Source: Candidatus Ozemibacter sibiricus (lineage in GTDB: Bacteria > Muiribacteriota > Ozemobacteria > Ozemobacterales > Ozemobacteraceae). From it: a DNA stretch of 64,000 nucleotides. The translations under genes were made by a program, and so were the position numbers. The stretch covers positions 120,974 through 184,973 of the forward strand of contig QOQW01000009.1 of NCBI GenBank assembly GCA_003327425.1. The letters run 5' to 3'. Positions within the stretch are counted from its first letter, which is position 1; each line of letters begins with the position of its first letter. Shown here one piece after another: positions 51,848 to 61,046 of this stretch. A model generated the notes under the pieces. It searched no databases. It saw only the letters and a program-made list of their open reading frames with translations, and was not told the origin of the DNA.

Positions 51848-51909
51848 ATCCCTAGTTTCTCCGGCCCCGCGCCTGCGTCGCCTTCCCTTCCCCCTGCCAT
51901 CGGTCCAGG

Positions 51910-53157
51910 TCAGCACCGTCCACCGGACGGCCCATCGCACTTGTACGTGCCAGCAAAGAATATGTAGTACAAGATGCTGGAGATCAGGTAGCACCCGAAA
52001 GTGATGGCGAGGCAAGGGGCGTACCCGTGGTGCCGGATGATGCCGCCCGAGACGAACATCGAGCCGGCCCAGGCCAGGTTCCAGGCCGAGCTGTCGGCGG
52101 CCGAGGCCCGGGCCCGGAAGGCCGGGGGGATCCGTTCCATCAGCGTCTCCTGGCGGAGCGGCGAACTCATGTTCATGAATGCTCCCCGGAAGATGAAGCA
52201 GAGGGCGCACAGCCAGAACTCGTGCCGCCAGGCCATGATCGCCATGAACGGCAGCGATAGCATCTGGGTCAGCACCACCCCTCTGGCCGACCCGAACCGG
52301 CGCGCCAGCCACGGCGAAGAGATGCCGCCGATCGCTGTTCCGAACTGGCCGAGCGCGAACACGGTGCCGATCTGGGCGATGGAAGCCCCGGTCCAGTCGC
52401 GGAAATAGAGGTTGAAATAGGGCACGATCATGCCGGCCCCGGCGCCGATCAGCGCCGAGGTCATCATGAACCGGGTCAGGAGCGGCCAGGCGCGCGCCGC
52501 CTCGCCGGCCACGTCGATCGGCGTCCCTCCTGGCGGCCGCGGCCCCGACCGCGACAGGCGCACGCCCGGCAGGATGGCGAGGAAGATGAACCCGGCGCCG
52601 GCCAGCAGCGACAGCTGCAGACTGCGGTGCTCGGTCATCGGCCCCATCCAGGCCGACGAACGGAAGAACCCCGGCAGCCAGCCCGCCAGGAACCCCGAGA
52701 GAACGTTCATGGCCAGCACCAGCGAGAAATTCATGCTGAACAGGTAGGGCCGCTGGCGGCGATGGCTGTGTTCCTGCAGGAACGGCTGGACCGCCACCAT
52801 CATCGCCCCTTGTCCGCAGCCGGCGATGATGGCCGCCAGCACGATGGGCCCCACCGCCAGCGACTGGCTGGCCAGGAAATACCCTGACGAGATGGCTGAT
52901 AGACCGATCAGATAGGCGGTACGACGGGAGGTGCGATCTGCCACCCACCCCATCGGAATCGAGGCGAGCGCCGCCGCCAGCGACTGCAGCGCCAGCAGCC
53001 GGCCGATCGCATCCTCCTGGTAGCCGCCCGATTTGAGATAGAGATTGAACAGGACGGCGAAAATACCGCTGCCGAGCCCGACCAGGCACTGGGCCGCCAG
53101 CATGCGCCGCAGCGCGGGGGAGAAGGTCAGGACCATCAGCAGATAGGTTGATTTCAT
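51910..53157 (-). CDS. MFS transporter
   Basis: A 415-residue, 12-helix major facilitator. The loop 2-3 motif reads GWVADRTSRRTAYLIG, matching the family GxLaDrxGrrxxl signature, and the second half has the related SSPWLARRFGSARGVVL. A cytoplasmic loop of about 40 residues joins the halves (about 205-245). Substrate cannot be inferred; the closest impression is of uncharacterised YajR/SetA-like proteins. The start at 53157 lacks a clear ribosome site and follows the peptidase gene by 31 nt. Its 3' end converges with the pilin operon. Confidence 0.85.
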   Translation of the reverse strand: MKSTYLLMVLTFSPALRRMLAAQCLVGLGSGIFAVLFNLYLKSGGYQEDAIGRLLALQSLAAALASIPMGWVADRTSRRTAYLIGLSAISSGYFLASQSLAVGPIVLAAIIAGCGQGAMMVAVQPFLQEHSHRRQRPYLFSMNFSLVLAMNVLSGFLAGWLPGFFRSSAWMGPMTEHRSLQLSLLAGAGFIFLAILPGVRLSRSGPRPPGGTPIDVAGEAARAWPLLTRFMMTSALIGAGAGMIVPYFNLYFRDWTGASIAQIGTVFALGQFGTAIGGISSPWLARRFGSARGVVLTQMLSLPFMAIMAWRHEFWLCALCFIFRGAFMNMSSPLRQETLMERIPPAFRARASAADSSAWNLAWAGSMFVSGGIIRHHGYAPCLAITFGCYLISSILYYIFFAGTYKCDGPSGGRC

Positions 53158-53188
53158 GGGGTGATTGCAGGCCCGACCCGGCCCCGAT

Positions 53189-53890
53189 TCAGAGGAAATC
53201 GAGGACGAACTGGGACGGGCGCAGGACGTGGAGCCACAACTTGCCGGTCAGCAGATGGGTCAGTCGCAGGAACAACGGCGTGATGATCTGGGAATGGGCG
53301 TTGGTCATCACCATGAGCAGGAAGATGGCGAGATTGTAGGTCTGCAGGCGTTGCATGACGGCGCGCACCCGTTCCCCCCCGAGCCATATCAGGACCTTCG
53401 ACCCGTCGAGCGGAGGAATGGGCAGCAAGTTGAAGAGCAGCAGGCCCAGATTCATGGTGAAGACGCGCGCCAGCAGCCGGTACAGGAAGTTGACGGTGGG
53501 ATCGCGCAACGCCTGGAGCAGGGTGGGGGAAGACGCGGTGAAGGCGAACCACCCGCCGGCCAGCAGGCAGAGGAGCAGGTTGCCCAGCGGCCCGGCCAGG
53601 GCGACGAGCCCGTAGCCCAGGCCCGGCGGGCGCAGCCGGGCGGGATCCACGGTGACCGGCCGGCCCCAGCCGAAGGCCACCGGGGAACCGGCTGCCGTCA
53701 GCATGAGGGGCATGACCGTGCCGACCGGATCGAGATGTTCCATGGGGTTCAGGCTGACCCGCCCCTGCTCGCGCGGCGTCGGATCGCCGAGGCGGTCGGC
53801 GGCCCAGGCATGGCAGAACTCGTGGAGGCCGATGCCGATGATGAAGGCCGGCAGATCCATCGACAGGGTGTTGATGATCTCTGGGTTCAT
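53189..53890 (-). CDS. M50/site-2-protease-like membrane metallopeptidase
   Basis: A 233-residue membrane protein of the FtsH-independent, PDZ-less site-2-protease group (the YwhC/SpoIVFB-like type common beside housekeeping genes). The zinc motif HEFCH (His23, Glu24, His27) lies in the first helix, and the second catalytic motif LLPIPPLDG follows in a later helix, with GWGRPVTVDP and ALAGPLGNLLL between them. The start is taken at ATG 53890 because the next in-frame upstream region is unlike the family. The physiological substrate is unknown. Confidence 0.85.
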   Translation of the reverse strand: MNPEIINTLSMDLPAFIIGIGLHEFCHAWAADRLGDPTPREQGRVSLNPMEHLDPVGTVMPLMLTAAGSPVAFGWGRPVTVDPARLRPPGLGYGLVALAGPLGNLLLCLLAGGWFAFTASSPTLLQALRDPTVNFLYRLLARVFTMNLGLLLFNLLPIPPLDGSKVLIWLGGERVRAVMQRLQTYNLAIFLLMVMTNAHSQIITPLFLRLTHLLTGKLWLHVLRPSQFVLDFL

Positions 53891-53938
53891 GGCTGACGAA
53901 CATACCACACCACGCTTTGGAATACCATGCGGATCGGC

Positions 53939-53967
53939 TTGACAAACCCGCAGGCATGTCCCATCAT
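53939..53967 (+). promoter_or_regulatory. candidate promoter of the methionine operon
   Basis: Perfect -35 TTGACA, 17-nt spacer, then CATCAT as a weak -10, about 75 nt before the start at 54042. No S-adenosylmethionine or cobalamin riboswitch was recognised in the leader. Confidence 0.45.
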
Positions 53968-54041
53968 GGTGCCCACCCTGGGACCCTGCCGGATCACTCC
54001 CTCTTTCCATGTTTTCTGGGGCCCGAGAGGAGAAGCACATC

Positions 54042-55892
54042 ATGGAAGATTTCCGCTCCTTCATCGAGAACAACCTGGTGGCGTTCGATGGCGCCATGGG
54101 GACCATGCTCTACAGCCGCGGCGTGTTCATCAATCAGGTCTTCGAAGAACTCAATCTTTCCAATCCCTCGCTCGTGCAGCAGATCCATCAGGAATACCTA
54201 GCGGCCGGGGCGATGGTGCTCGAGACCAATACCTTCGGGGCCAACCGGTTCAAGCTCACGCCGCACGGCCTGGCCGACAAGATCGAGGCGATCAACTTCC
54301 AGGGAGCCAAGAATGCCCGCCATGTCGCCGGCGATCAGGCCTGGGTGTTCGGTTCGATCGGCCCTCTGGGCATCCGGATCGAGCCCTGGGGCAAGACCTC
54401 GGTGGAAGAAGCGGAGGCGGCCTTCGCCGAGCAGGCGGCCGGGCTGCTGGCCGGCGGCGTCGACGGCTTCATCCTCGAGACCTTCTATGACCTCAACGAG
54501 ATCCGCCAGGCGATCCGGGCCGTGCGCAAGCTCACCGACAAGCCGGTCATCGCCTCGATGACCATCAACGAAGAAGGCTGCGCCCTCTACGGCACCACGC
54601 CCGAGGATTTCACGCCCAAGCTCGACCAATGGGGGGCCGACCTGATCGGCCTGAACTGTTCGGTCGGTCCCAAAGCCATGCTCGACGCGGTGGAGCGCAT
54701 GCGCAAGCTGACCGCCAAGCACCTGGTCGTCCAGCCCAACGCCGGCATGCCGCGCTCGATCGACGGTCGCATGATCTACCTGTGCAATCCCGAATATTTC
54801 GGGGAATACGCCAAGCGCTTCATCCAGGCGGGCGTGCGGGCCGTCGGCGGCTGCTGCGGCACCACACCCGAGCATATCAAATGGGTGCGCAAGGAGATCA
54901 AAGCCCTCGAATCGCCCGGCCGCCGCGTGTTCGTCGTGCAACCGATCAAGGCCGATCGGGTCGACGCCAGCGCGCCCCAGGTAGCGGTCGTTCCCCTGGC
55001 CGAGAAATCGGCTCTGGCCAGACGGGTGGCCGAGAAGAAATTCGTCGTCTGCGCCGAATTGACGCCGCCGAAGGGGTGCGATCCGACCAATGTCATCGAA
55101 GCGGCCCGCCAGCTCAAGGAGCATGGCATCCATGCCATCAACATCCCGGATGGCCCGCGGGCGTCGGCGCGCCTGAGCCCGCTGGCCATGGCCTCGCTCA
55201 TCGAGCGGGAAGTCGGTATCGAGACCGTGCTGCACTACTGCTGCCGCGATCGCAACATCCTGGGCATCCAGTCCGATCTGCTGGGGGCGTATGCCATCGG
55301 GCTGCGCAACATTCTCTGCATCACGGGCGACCCGCCCAAACTTGGCAACTACCCGGAAGCCACCGGGGTCTTCGACATCGATTCCATCGGCCTGACCAAC
55401 GTCGTCCATCGGCTCAATCACGGCAAGGATCTGGGCGGCAATCCCATCGGCAAGCCCACCGGCTTCTTCTTCGGAGTCGGCGTCAATCCCGGGGCCATCG
55501 ATCTGGCCACCGAGATCCGCCGCTTCGAATGGAAGGTGGATGCCGGCGCCGAATTCGCCATCACCCAGCCCGTCTTCGACATCACGCTGCTCGAGCGTTT
55601 CCTCGAGAAGATCAGCCATGTCCGCATCCCGATCATCGCCGGGATCTGGCCTCTGGCCAGTCTGAAGAACGCCGAGTTCATGAACAACGAGGTGCCTGGC
55701 GCCTCGGTGCCCGAGCCCATCATGGCCCGCCTGCGCGCCGCGCCCACCCCCGAGGCGCAACGCGAGGAGGGCATTGCCATCGCCCGCGAAGCGCTGACCA
55801 AGGTGCGCCCCCTGGTCGAGGGCGTCCAGATCAGCGTGCCATTCGGTCGCGCCCCGGTGGTGCTCAAGATCCTGGAAGGCATTTCCTGGTAG
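54042..55892 (+). CDS. metF: homocysteine S-methyltransferase fused to methylenetetrahydrofolate reductase
   Basis: A 616-residue fusion of the Bacillus YitJ type. Residues 1 to about 300 are a homocysteine/betaine-type methyltransferase barrel: VAFDGAMGTML, ETNTFGANRFKL and the zinc cysteines 206 (GLNCSVGP), 271 and 272 (GGCCGTTPEH). Residues about 325-616 are the MetF flavoprotein that makes 5-methyltetrahydrofolate (CAELTPPKGCDP, LHYCCRDRN, ITGDPPKLG, FAITQPVFD). The ATG at 54042 has GAGAGGAGA upstream. It lies 17 nt before metH, which uses its product. Confidence 0.95.
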   Translation: MEDFRSFIENNLVAFDGAMGTMLYSRGVFINQVFEELNLSNPSLVQQIHQEYLAAGAMVLETNTFGANRFKLTPHGLADKIEAINFQGAKNARHVAGDQAWVFGSIGPLGIRIEPWGKTSVEEAEAAFAEQAAGLLAGGVDGFILETFYDLNEIRQAIRAVRKLTDKPVIASMTINEEGCALYGTTPEDFTPKLDQWGADLIGLNCSVGPKAMLDAVERMRKLTAKHLVVQPNAGMPRSIDGRMIYLCNPEYFGEYAKRFIQAGVRAVGGCCGTTPEHIKWVRKEIKALESPGRRVFVVQPIKADRVDASAPQVAVVPLAEKSALARRVAEKKFVVCAELTPPKGCDPTNVIEAARQLKEHGIHAINIPDGPRASARLSPLAMASLIEREVGIETVLHYCCRDRNILGIQSDLLGAYAIGLRNILCITGDPPKLGNYPEATGVFDIDSIGLTNVVHRLNHGKDLGGNPIGKPTGFFFGVGVNPGAIDLATEIRRFEWKVDAGAEFAITQPVFDITLLERFLEKISHVRIPIIAGIWPLASLKNAEFMNNEVPGASVPEPIMARLRAAPTPEAQREEGIAIAREALTKVRPLVEGVQISVPFGRAPVVLKILEGISW

Positions 55893-55909
55893 GCGGGAAG
55901 CGAGCAGCC

Positions 55910-58900
55910 ATGCGCCGACTCACGCCCGAATCCTTCCTGAACCACCTGCGCGAACGTGTGCTCGTCTTCGACGGGGCCATGGGCTCCAACTTGCAGACGT
56001 TGGGCCTCACCTCCGACGATTTCGGCGGGCGCGACGGCTGCAGCGAAGCTCTGGTGCTGTTCGCGCCGAGCGCCATCCGTCGCATCCATCGCGAGTTCCT
56101 CGCGGTCGGGTGTCGGGCCGTCGAGACCAATACCTTCGGGGCCACGCGGCTGGTGTTGCAGGATCACCAACTGGCCGATCGGGTCGCCGAGATCAACCGG
56201 GTCGCCGTCCGGCTCGCCCGGGAAGCCATGGAAGAAGCGCCCGCCCGCGATGGCAGCCCTCGCTTCGTGGCCGGCTCGATCGGACCGACCTCGAAGATCC
56301 CCTCGCTCGGGCAGATCTCCTTCGCCGACATGGCAGCCGCCTACGAGGAGCAGGTGCAGGCCCTGTGGGACGGCGGGGTCGACCTGCTGCTGATCGAGAC
56401 CTGCCAGGACCTGCTGCAGACCAAGGCCGCCCTGGCCGGCGCGCGTCGGGTCTTCCGGCGCGAGGGCGCGCGGCTGCCGGTGATGGTATCGGTCACCCTC
56501 GAAGCCGCCGGCACCATGCTCGTCGGTTCCGATATCGGGGTGGTGCAGGCGGTGCTCGAGCCCTTCCCCTGGGTCGATGTGATCGGCATCAACTGCGCCA
56601 CCGGCCCGCTCGAAATGGTGCGGCACGTCGAATTCCTCGCGCGCACCACCCGCAAGCCGATCTCGATCATGCCGAATGCCGGGTTGCCCGAGAACGTCGG
56701 GGGCAAGGCCGTCTATCGACTGCGCCCCGAAGAGCTGGCCTCCTACCATCGCACCTTCGTCACCAAGGATGGAGCAGCCATCGTCGGCGGCTGCTGCGGG
56801 ACCACTCCCGCCCATCTGGCCGCCGTGGTCGAGGCAGTCGGGCACCTGACTCCCCGGCCGCGCGAGGTCGTGCCGCCGCCCACTGTCGCCAGCCTCTATG
56901 GCGCGGTCTCTCTACGGCAGGATCCGCCGCCGTGTCTGGTCGGCGAACGCACCAACGCCAACGGCTCGCGGCAGTTCCGCGATCTGCTCCTGAAGAACGA
57001 TCTCGATGGCATGATCGCCCTGGGCCGCGAACAGGCGCGTGGCGGGGCGCACCTGCTCGATCTGTCGACGGCCTACGTGGGTCGCGACGAGAAGGCCGAC
57101 ATGGCGGCGCTGGTGCCCCATTTCGCGCGCCAGGTCAAGCTGCCGTTGCTGATCGACTCCACCGATCCGGCCACCATCGAAGCGGCCCTCGAGCGGCATG
57201 GCGGTCGCTGCCTCGTCAACTCGGTCAACCTGGAAGATGGCGGCAAGAAGCTGCGCGAAGTGGCGGCCATCGCCCAGGAGCATGGCGCCGCCTTGATCTG
57301 CCTGGCCATCGACGAGCAGGGCATGGCCCGCGCCGTCGAGCGCAAGCTGGCGGTCATCCGTCGTCTGTTCGCGCTGCTCACGGGGGAATTCGGCTTCCGG
57401 CCCTGCGATCTCATCTTCGATCCGCTGACCTTCACCGTCGGCAGCGGCGATCCCGACCTGCGCACCGCGGCGATCGCCACCCTCGAGGCGGTCGAACAGA
57501 TCGGGCGCGAGTTTCCCGACTCGTTCACGCTCCTGGGGGTGAGCAACGTCTCGTTCGGTTTGCACCCCGACGCGCGGGTCGTGCTCAACAGCCTGTTCCT
57601 GGCCGAGGCGGTGCGGCGTGGTCTGTCGCTGGCCATCGTGCATCCGGCCGGTATCCTCCCGACCTTCCGGATTCCCCACGATCAGCGGGAGGCTGGCCTG
57701 GCCCTGCTGTTCAACCGCAGCGGCGATGGTTCCGACCTGGCCCGCTTCATGGCGCTCTTCCAGGGCGGGAGCAGTGGTCGTCGGGCCGGCGAGCCGCCGG
57801 TCGCCGCCTCTCCCGAAGAGCGATTGCAGCGCCAGATTCTCGATGGCGACAAGAGCGGCCTGCCCGCGCTTCTGGACAGCTTGTTGAGCCGCCTGACCCC
57901 GGAAGAGGTCATTAACGAGCATCTGATCAAGGGCATGCGTGCGGTCGGCGAACTGTTCGGCCGCGGCGAGATGCAACTGCCTTTCGTGCTGCAGTCGGCG
58001 GAAGTGGTCAAAGCGGCCGTGGGATACCTCGAGCCGCGCATGGCGCGCAAACCTGCCGAGCCCGGCAAGACCGTCGTGCTGGCCACGGTGCGGGGCGATG
58101 TGCACGATATCGGCAAGAACCTCGTCAACATCCTGCTGACCAACAACGGGTATCGCGTGATCGATCTGGGCATCAAGGTCGACGTCGATACCATGATCCG
58201 GGCGGCGCAGGAACATGCCGCCGGAGTGATCGGCATGAGCGGCCTGCTGGTGCGGTCCACCCAGGTCATGCGCGAGAATCTCGCCGAGCTGAACCGGCGG
58301 GGGCTGCCCTTCACCGTGGTGCTGGGCGGGGCGGCGTTGACGCGCGAGTTCGTCGAGCAGCAATTGCAGCCCGAATATGCCGGTCGGGTCTTCTATGCCG
58401 CCGATGCCTTCGAGGGGTTGACCATCCTCGAGCGGCTGGCCCAGTCGACACCGGCGATTGCCACCCCGACAGGGAGGGGCGGCCCGGCGGCCGCCATCGT
58501 CGAGCCGTGTCCATCTTCGGTCGAAGGTGCAGCCTTGCCGTCTGGGGTGCCGGGCGCCAGTCAGGTGTCGGCTGGCGGGGCTGCCCCGGGCGCATCCCAG
58601 CCATGCGAGAGCAGCGGACTCGCCGAAGGCCTACTGACCAATGTCGCGCCGCCACCGGTCGGAAGCGGGCGGAAGGCCCTGCCCCCGCCCCCGGTGATCG
58701 AACCGCCCTTCTGGGGCGTTCGCACGCTCGAGATCGGGATCGACGACCTGGCCGATCGGCTCGATCCGGCGGTGCTCTTCCAGGCGCGCTGGAAGTTCGA
58801 GCGGGGGCAACGGGACGAAGCGACCTGGCAGGCCCAGCTCGACCGTGAAGCCCGACCGGCGCTCGAGCGCCTGCTGGGCGAGTTGCGGCAGCCCGGGCGC

Positions 58901-59476
58901 GCCCGACCTCGGGCCTGCTATGCCTACGTGCGGGCCCGGGCTGACGGCGATCGCCTGCGGGTCAGGCCGCCGCGGGGCGGCGCCGAGGTGGTCTGGCAGT
59001 TTCCCCGCAGCGCCCGGCCGCCCCATCTGGCGCTCAGCGATTTCGTGGCGGACGATCGCGACGACCTGCTGGTGCTGTGGGCCGTGACTATGGGGCCGGA
59101 GGCCGAAGCCTGGGGGCGCCGCCAGTTCGTCGGCGATCGCTATCGCGAGTATTTCCTCTGGTTCGGCCTGCTGGCTGAGCTGGCCGATGGCGGCGCCGAG
59201 TTCGTCCAGGCCTGGGTGACCCGGGAAGTGGCGGCCGGCCGTCGGCTCGATCGCATCCCGCCGGCGCGGGCCCGCCTGCCCCTGGCCGGAACCCGCTTCA
59301 GCTTCGGCTATCCAGCCTGCCCTGATCTCGCGGCGCAGCACACGCTGCTGTCATTGCTCGAAGCCGAGACCATCGGGATCACTCTGACCGAAAGCTCCCA
59401 GATGGTGCCGGAAACGTCGGTGGCCGGGCTCCTCTTCTTGAACCCGCACGCCCACTATTTCGCCATGGCAGGGTAG
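55910..59476 (+). CDS. metH: cobalamin-dependent methionine synthase MetH
   Basis: Transfers the methyl group of 5-methyltetrahydrofolate to homocysteine through cobalamin. The 1188 residues contain all four modules. The homocysteine barrel has Cys229, Cys295 and Cys296. The pterin barrel spans about 340-600 (GERTNANGS). The cap and B12 domain show GDVHDIGKN with the cobalt-binding His732. The reactivation domain lies near 930-1188 (FSFGYPACPDL, LTESSQMVPETSV, HAHYFAM). A Pro/Ala/Gly linker of about 80 residues precedes the reactivation domain. The ATG at 55910 is the only start giving the normal N-terminus; the same frame stays open upstream across metF but that is chance coding shadow. It overlaps no neighbour and is followed 11 nt later by the transporter gene. 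Confidence 0.96.
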   Translation: MRRLTPESFLNHLRERVLVFDGAMGSNLQTLGLTSDDFGGRDGCSEALVLFAPSAIRRIHREFLAVGCRAVETNTFGATRLVLQDHQLADRVAEINRVAVRLAREAMEEAPARDGSPRFVAGSIGPTSKIPSLGQISFADMAAAYEEQVQALWDGGVDLLLIETCQDLLQTKAALAGARRVFRREGARLPVMVSVTLEAAGTMLVGSDIGVVQAVLEPFPWVDVIGINCATGPLEMVRHVEFLARTTRKPISIMPNAGLPENVGGKAVYRLRPEELASYHRTFVTKDGAAIVGGCCGTTPAHLAAVVEAVGHLTPRPREVVPPPTVASLYGAVSLRQDPPPCLVGERTNANGSRQFRDLLLKNDLDGMIALGREQARGGAHLLDLSTAYVGRDEKADMAALVPHFARQVKLPLLIDSTDPATIEAALERHGGRCLVNSVNLEDGGKKLREVAAIAQEHGAALICLAIDEQGMARAVERKLAVIRRLFALLTGEFGFRPCDLIFDPLTFTVGSGDPDLRTAAIATLEAVEQIGREFPDSFTLLGVSNVSFGLHPDARVVLNSLFLAEAVRRGLSLAIVHPAGILPTFRIPHDQREAGLALLFNRSGDGSDLARFMALFQGGSSGRRAGEPPVAASPEERLQRQILDGDKSGLPALLDSLLSRLTPEEVINEHLIKGMRAVGELFGRGEMQLPFVLQSAEVVKAAVGYLEPRMARKPAEPGKTVVLATVRGDVHDIGKNLVNILLTNNGYRVIDLGIKVDVDTMIRAAQEHAAGVIGMSGLLVRSTQVMRENLAELNRRGLPFTVVLGGAALTREFVEQQLQPEYAGRVFYAADAFEGLTILERLAQSTPAIATPTGRGGPAAAIVEPCPSSVEGAALPSGVPGASQVSAGGAAPGASQPCESSGLAEGLLTNVAPPPVGSGRKALPPPPVIEPPFWGVRTLEIGIDDLADRLDPAVLFQARWKFERGQRDEATWQAQLDREARPALERLLGELRQPGRARPRACYAYVRARADGDRLRVRPPRGGAEVVWQFPRSARPPHLALSDFVADDRDDLLVLWAVTMGPEAEAWGRRQFVGDRYREYFLWFGLLAELADGGAEFVQAWVTREVAAGRRLDRIPPARARLPLAGTRFSFGYPACPDLAAQHTLLSLLEAETIGITLTESSQMVPETSVAGLLFLNPHAHYFAMAG

Positions 59477-59487
59477 CCGGTTCGGCC

Positions 59488-60990
59488 ATGGCTTTCATCC
59501 TGGAGATGCTGGCGGGCGCCGTGGGCCGGCTGGCCGCCCTCGATGCCGAGGTCTTCCGCATCTTCTGGTTCACCGTGCAGATCGGCCTGGCGGGAACGCT
59601 GCTCGGCGTCGTGGTCGCCTTGCCCCTCGCCTGGTGGACCTACGGGCTCGCGCCACGGTGGAAGGCGCTGGTGCTCATCGTGCTGCAGATGCTGCTATCG
59701 GTGCCGACCGTCATCGTCGGTACCCTCGTGTACCTGCTCATTTCGCGACGCGGGCCGCTGGGCGCCCTCGAGATGTTGTTCACCCCATCTGGCATCCTGA
59801 TCGGCGAGGTGATGCTGATCGTGCCGCTGGTGACCGTCTTTTTGCATTCCAGCCTGGCGCAGATCCCGAATGGACTGGTCGAGACCGCCCGCAATCTGGG
59901 ATATCGCGGCGCCCGCCTGCTGGCGCTGCTGTTGCGGGAATGCCGGGCCGGCGTGGGCGCGGCCGTGGCGGTGGGGTTCGGGCGGGTTGTTTCCGAGGTC
60001 GGGGTGGCGATGATCCTGGGCGGCAACATCAAAGGCTATACCCGCACCCTGACCACCGCCATCGCGCTCGAGACCGCCCGAGGCGATACCGAACTCGCCC
60101 TGGCCCTCGGCCTCCTGCTGCTGGCCGTAGCCTTGGGCAACGCTCTTCTGGTGCATGCCATCCAGGGGGCGGCCGCGCGCGCGGGTGGTTCCGAGGAGGG
60201 GACGGTTTCGCCATCGGTCGTTCCGGCCGCCGACTGGGCAGGGCTTCCTGCCGAGAACGAATCGATGCCGGAGCTGGCTCCGATCAAGCTGGAAGGGGTG
60301 ACCTTGACCCTCGCTGATCGCCCCCTGTTCCGGAATCTTTCCGCGACTCTGCCGCTGACGGGCGGACTGGCCGTGTCCGGGGCCTCCGGGGCGGGCAAGA
60401 CCACCCTGCTTCGGATGATCGCGGGGTTGGTGGTGCCGGCCGCCGGTCGGATCGACCTGGGCGGGCGGCGCGCGGTGCTGGTGTTCCAGCGACCGTTCCT
60501 GTTCCACGGAACGGTCCTCGATAACCTTCTGGCGTCGACGATGGAAGGCGCGCCGCGGCGGTGGGGCAACTGGCAGGCTTCGACGTCTGAGTCCTCGTCA
60601 GGCTCCGGAAGGGTTGGGGTCTCCAGCGGAGGGGCCGGTGCCCATTCGCGTTCCGGCGCCAAGGAAGCCAGGGAACGAGCGGCCACCGCCCTGGCTTCCG
60701 ATCTGGGAATCGCCCAACTGCTCCATCGAGACGTCAGCGGCCTTTCGGGGGGCGAGGCCGCCCGCGTGTCGCTCGGACGGGCCCTCCTGGCCGATCCCGA
60801 CATTCTCTTGCTCGATGAGGCCCTCGGGCATCTGGATGAGCTGGCGCTGGGATTGGTGCTGCAGGTGCTGCGGCAGTTCATGTGGGGCGGGGGCGGTCTG
60901 GTCCTGGTCACGCACCATGGCGGGTTGGGGCAGCGGCTTTGTCGCCATCGACTGCGTCTGCAGGCCGGGGCATTGCACCCAGAACCCTGA
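59488..60990 (+). CDS. fused tungstate-type ABC transporter permease-ATPase (TupB-TupC-like)
   Basis: A 500-residue fusion. Residues 1 to about 225 are a permease of the TupB type: LSVPTVIVGTLVYLLISRRG, GPLGALEMLFTP, GRVVSEVGVAMILGGN and TRTLTTAIALETARGD. Residues about 265-500 are an ABC ATPase with Walker A GASGAGKTT (298-306), Gln334, signature LSGGE (419-423), Walker B ILLLDE and His476. A Ser/Gly-rich insertion at 352-395 splits the region between Q-loop and signature. Permease and ATPase are normally separate genes. The substrate-binding protein is not adjacent. Tungstate specificity follows from the permease family; other oxyanions are possible. Confidence 0.85.
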   Translation: MAFILEMLAGAVGRLAALDAEVFRIFWFTVQIGLAGTLLGVVVALPLAWWTYGLAPRWKALVLIVLQMLLSVPTVIVGTLVYLLISRRGPLGALEMLFTPSGILIGEVMLIVPLVTVFLHSSLAQIPNGLVETARNLGYRGARLLALLLRECRAGVGAAVAVGFGRVVSEVGVAMILGGNIKGYTRTLTTAIALETARGDTELALALGLLLLAVALGNALLVHAIQGAAARAGGSEEGTVSPSVVPAADWAGLPAENESMPELAPIKLEGVTLTLADRPLFRNLSATLPLTGGLAVSGASGAGKTTLLRMIAGLVVPAAGRIDLGGRRAVLVFQRPFLFHGTVLDNLLASTMEGAPRRWGNWQASTSESSSGSGRVGVSSGGAGAHSRSGAKEARERAATALASDLGIAQLLHRDVSGLSGGEAARVSLGRALLADPDILLLDEALGHLDELALGLVLQVLRQFMWGGGGLVLVTHHGGLGQRLCRHRLRLQAGALHPEP

Positions 60991-61046
60991 CCAGGGGCCG
61001 CCCTTCCCCGGAGGCGGTCGGGCCCTGTTCTGGCGGTCGAGCCAGC

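Noticed and set aside
54629..55909. In-frame open extension upstream of metH that would fuse it to another protein
   Set aside because: It lies on top of metF in another frame; the MetH N-terminus is complete from 55910 with normal homology.
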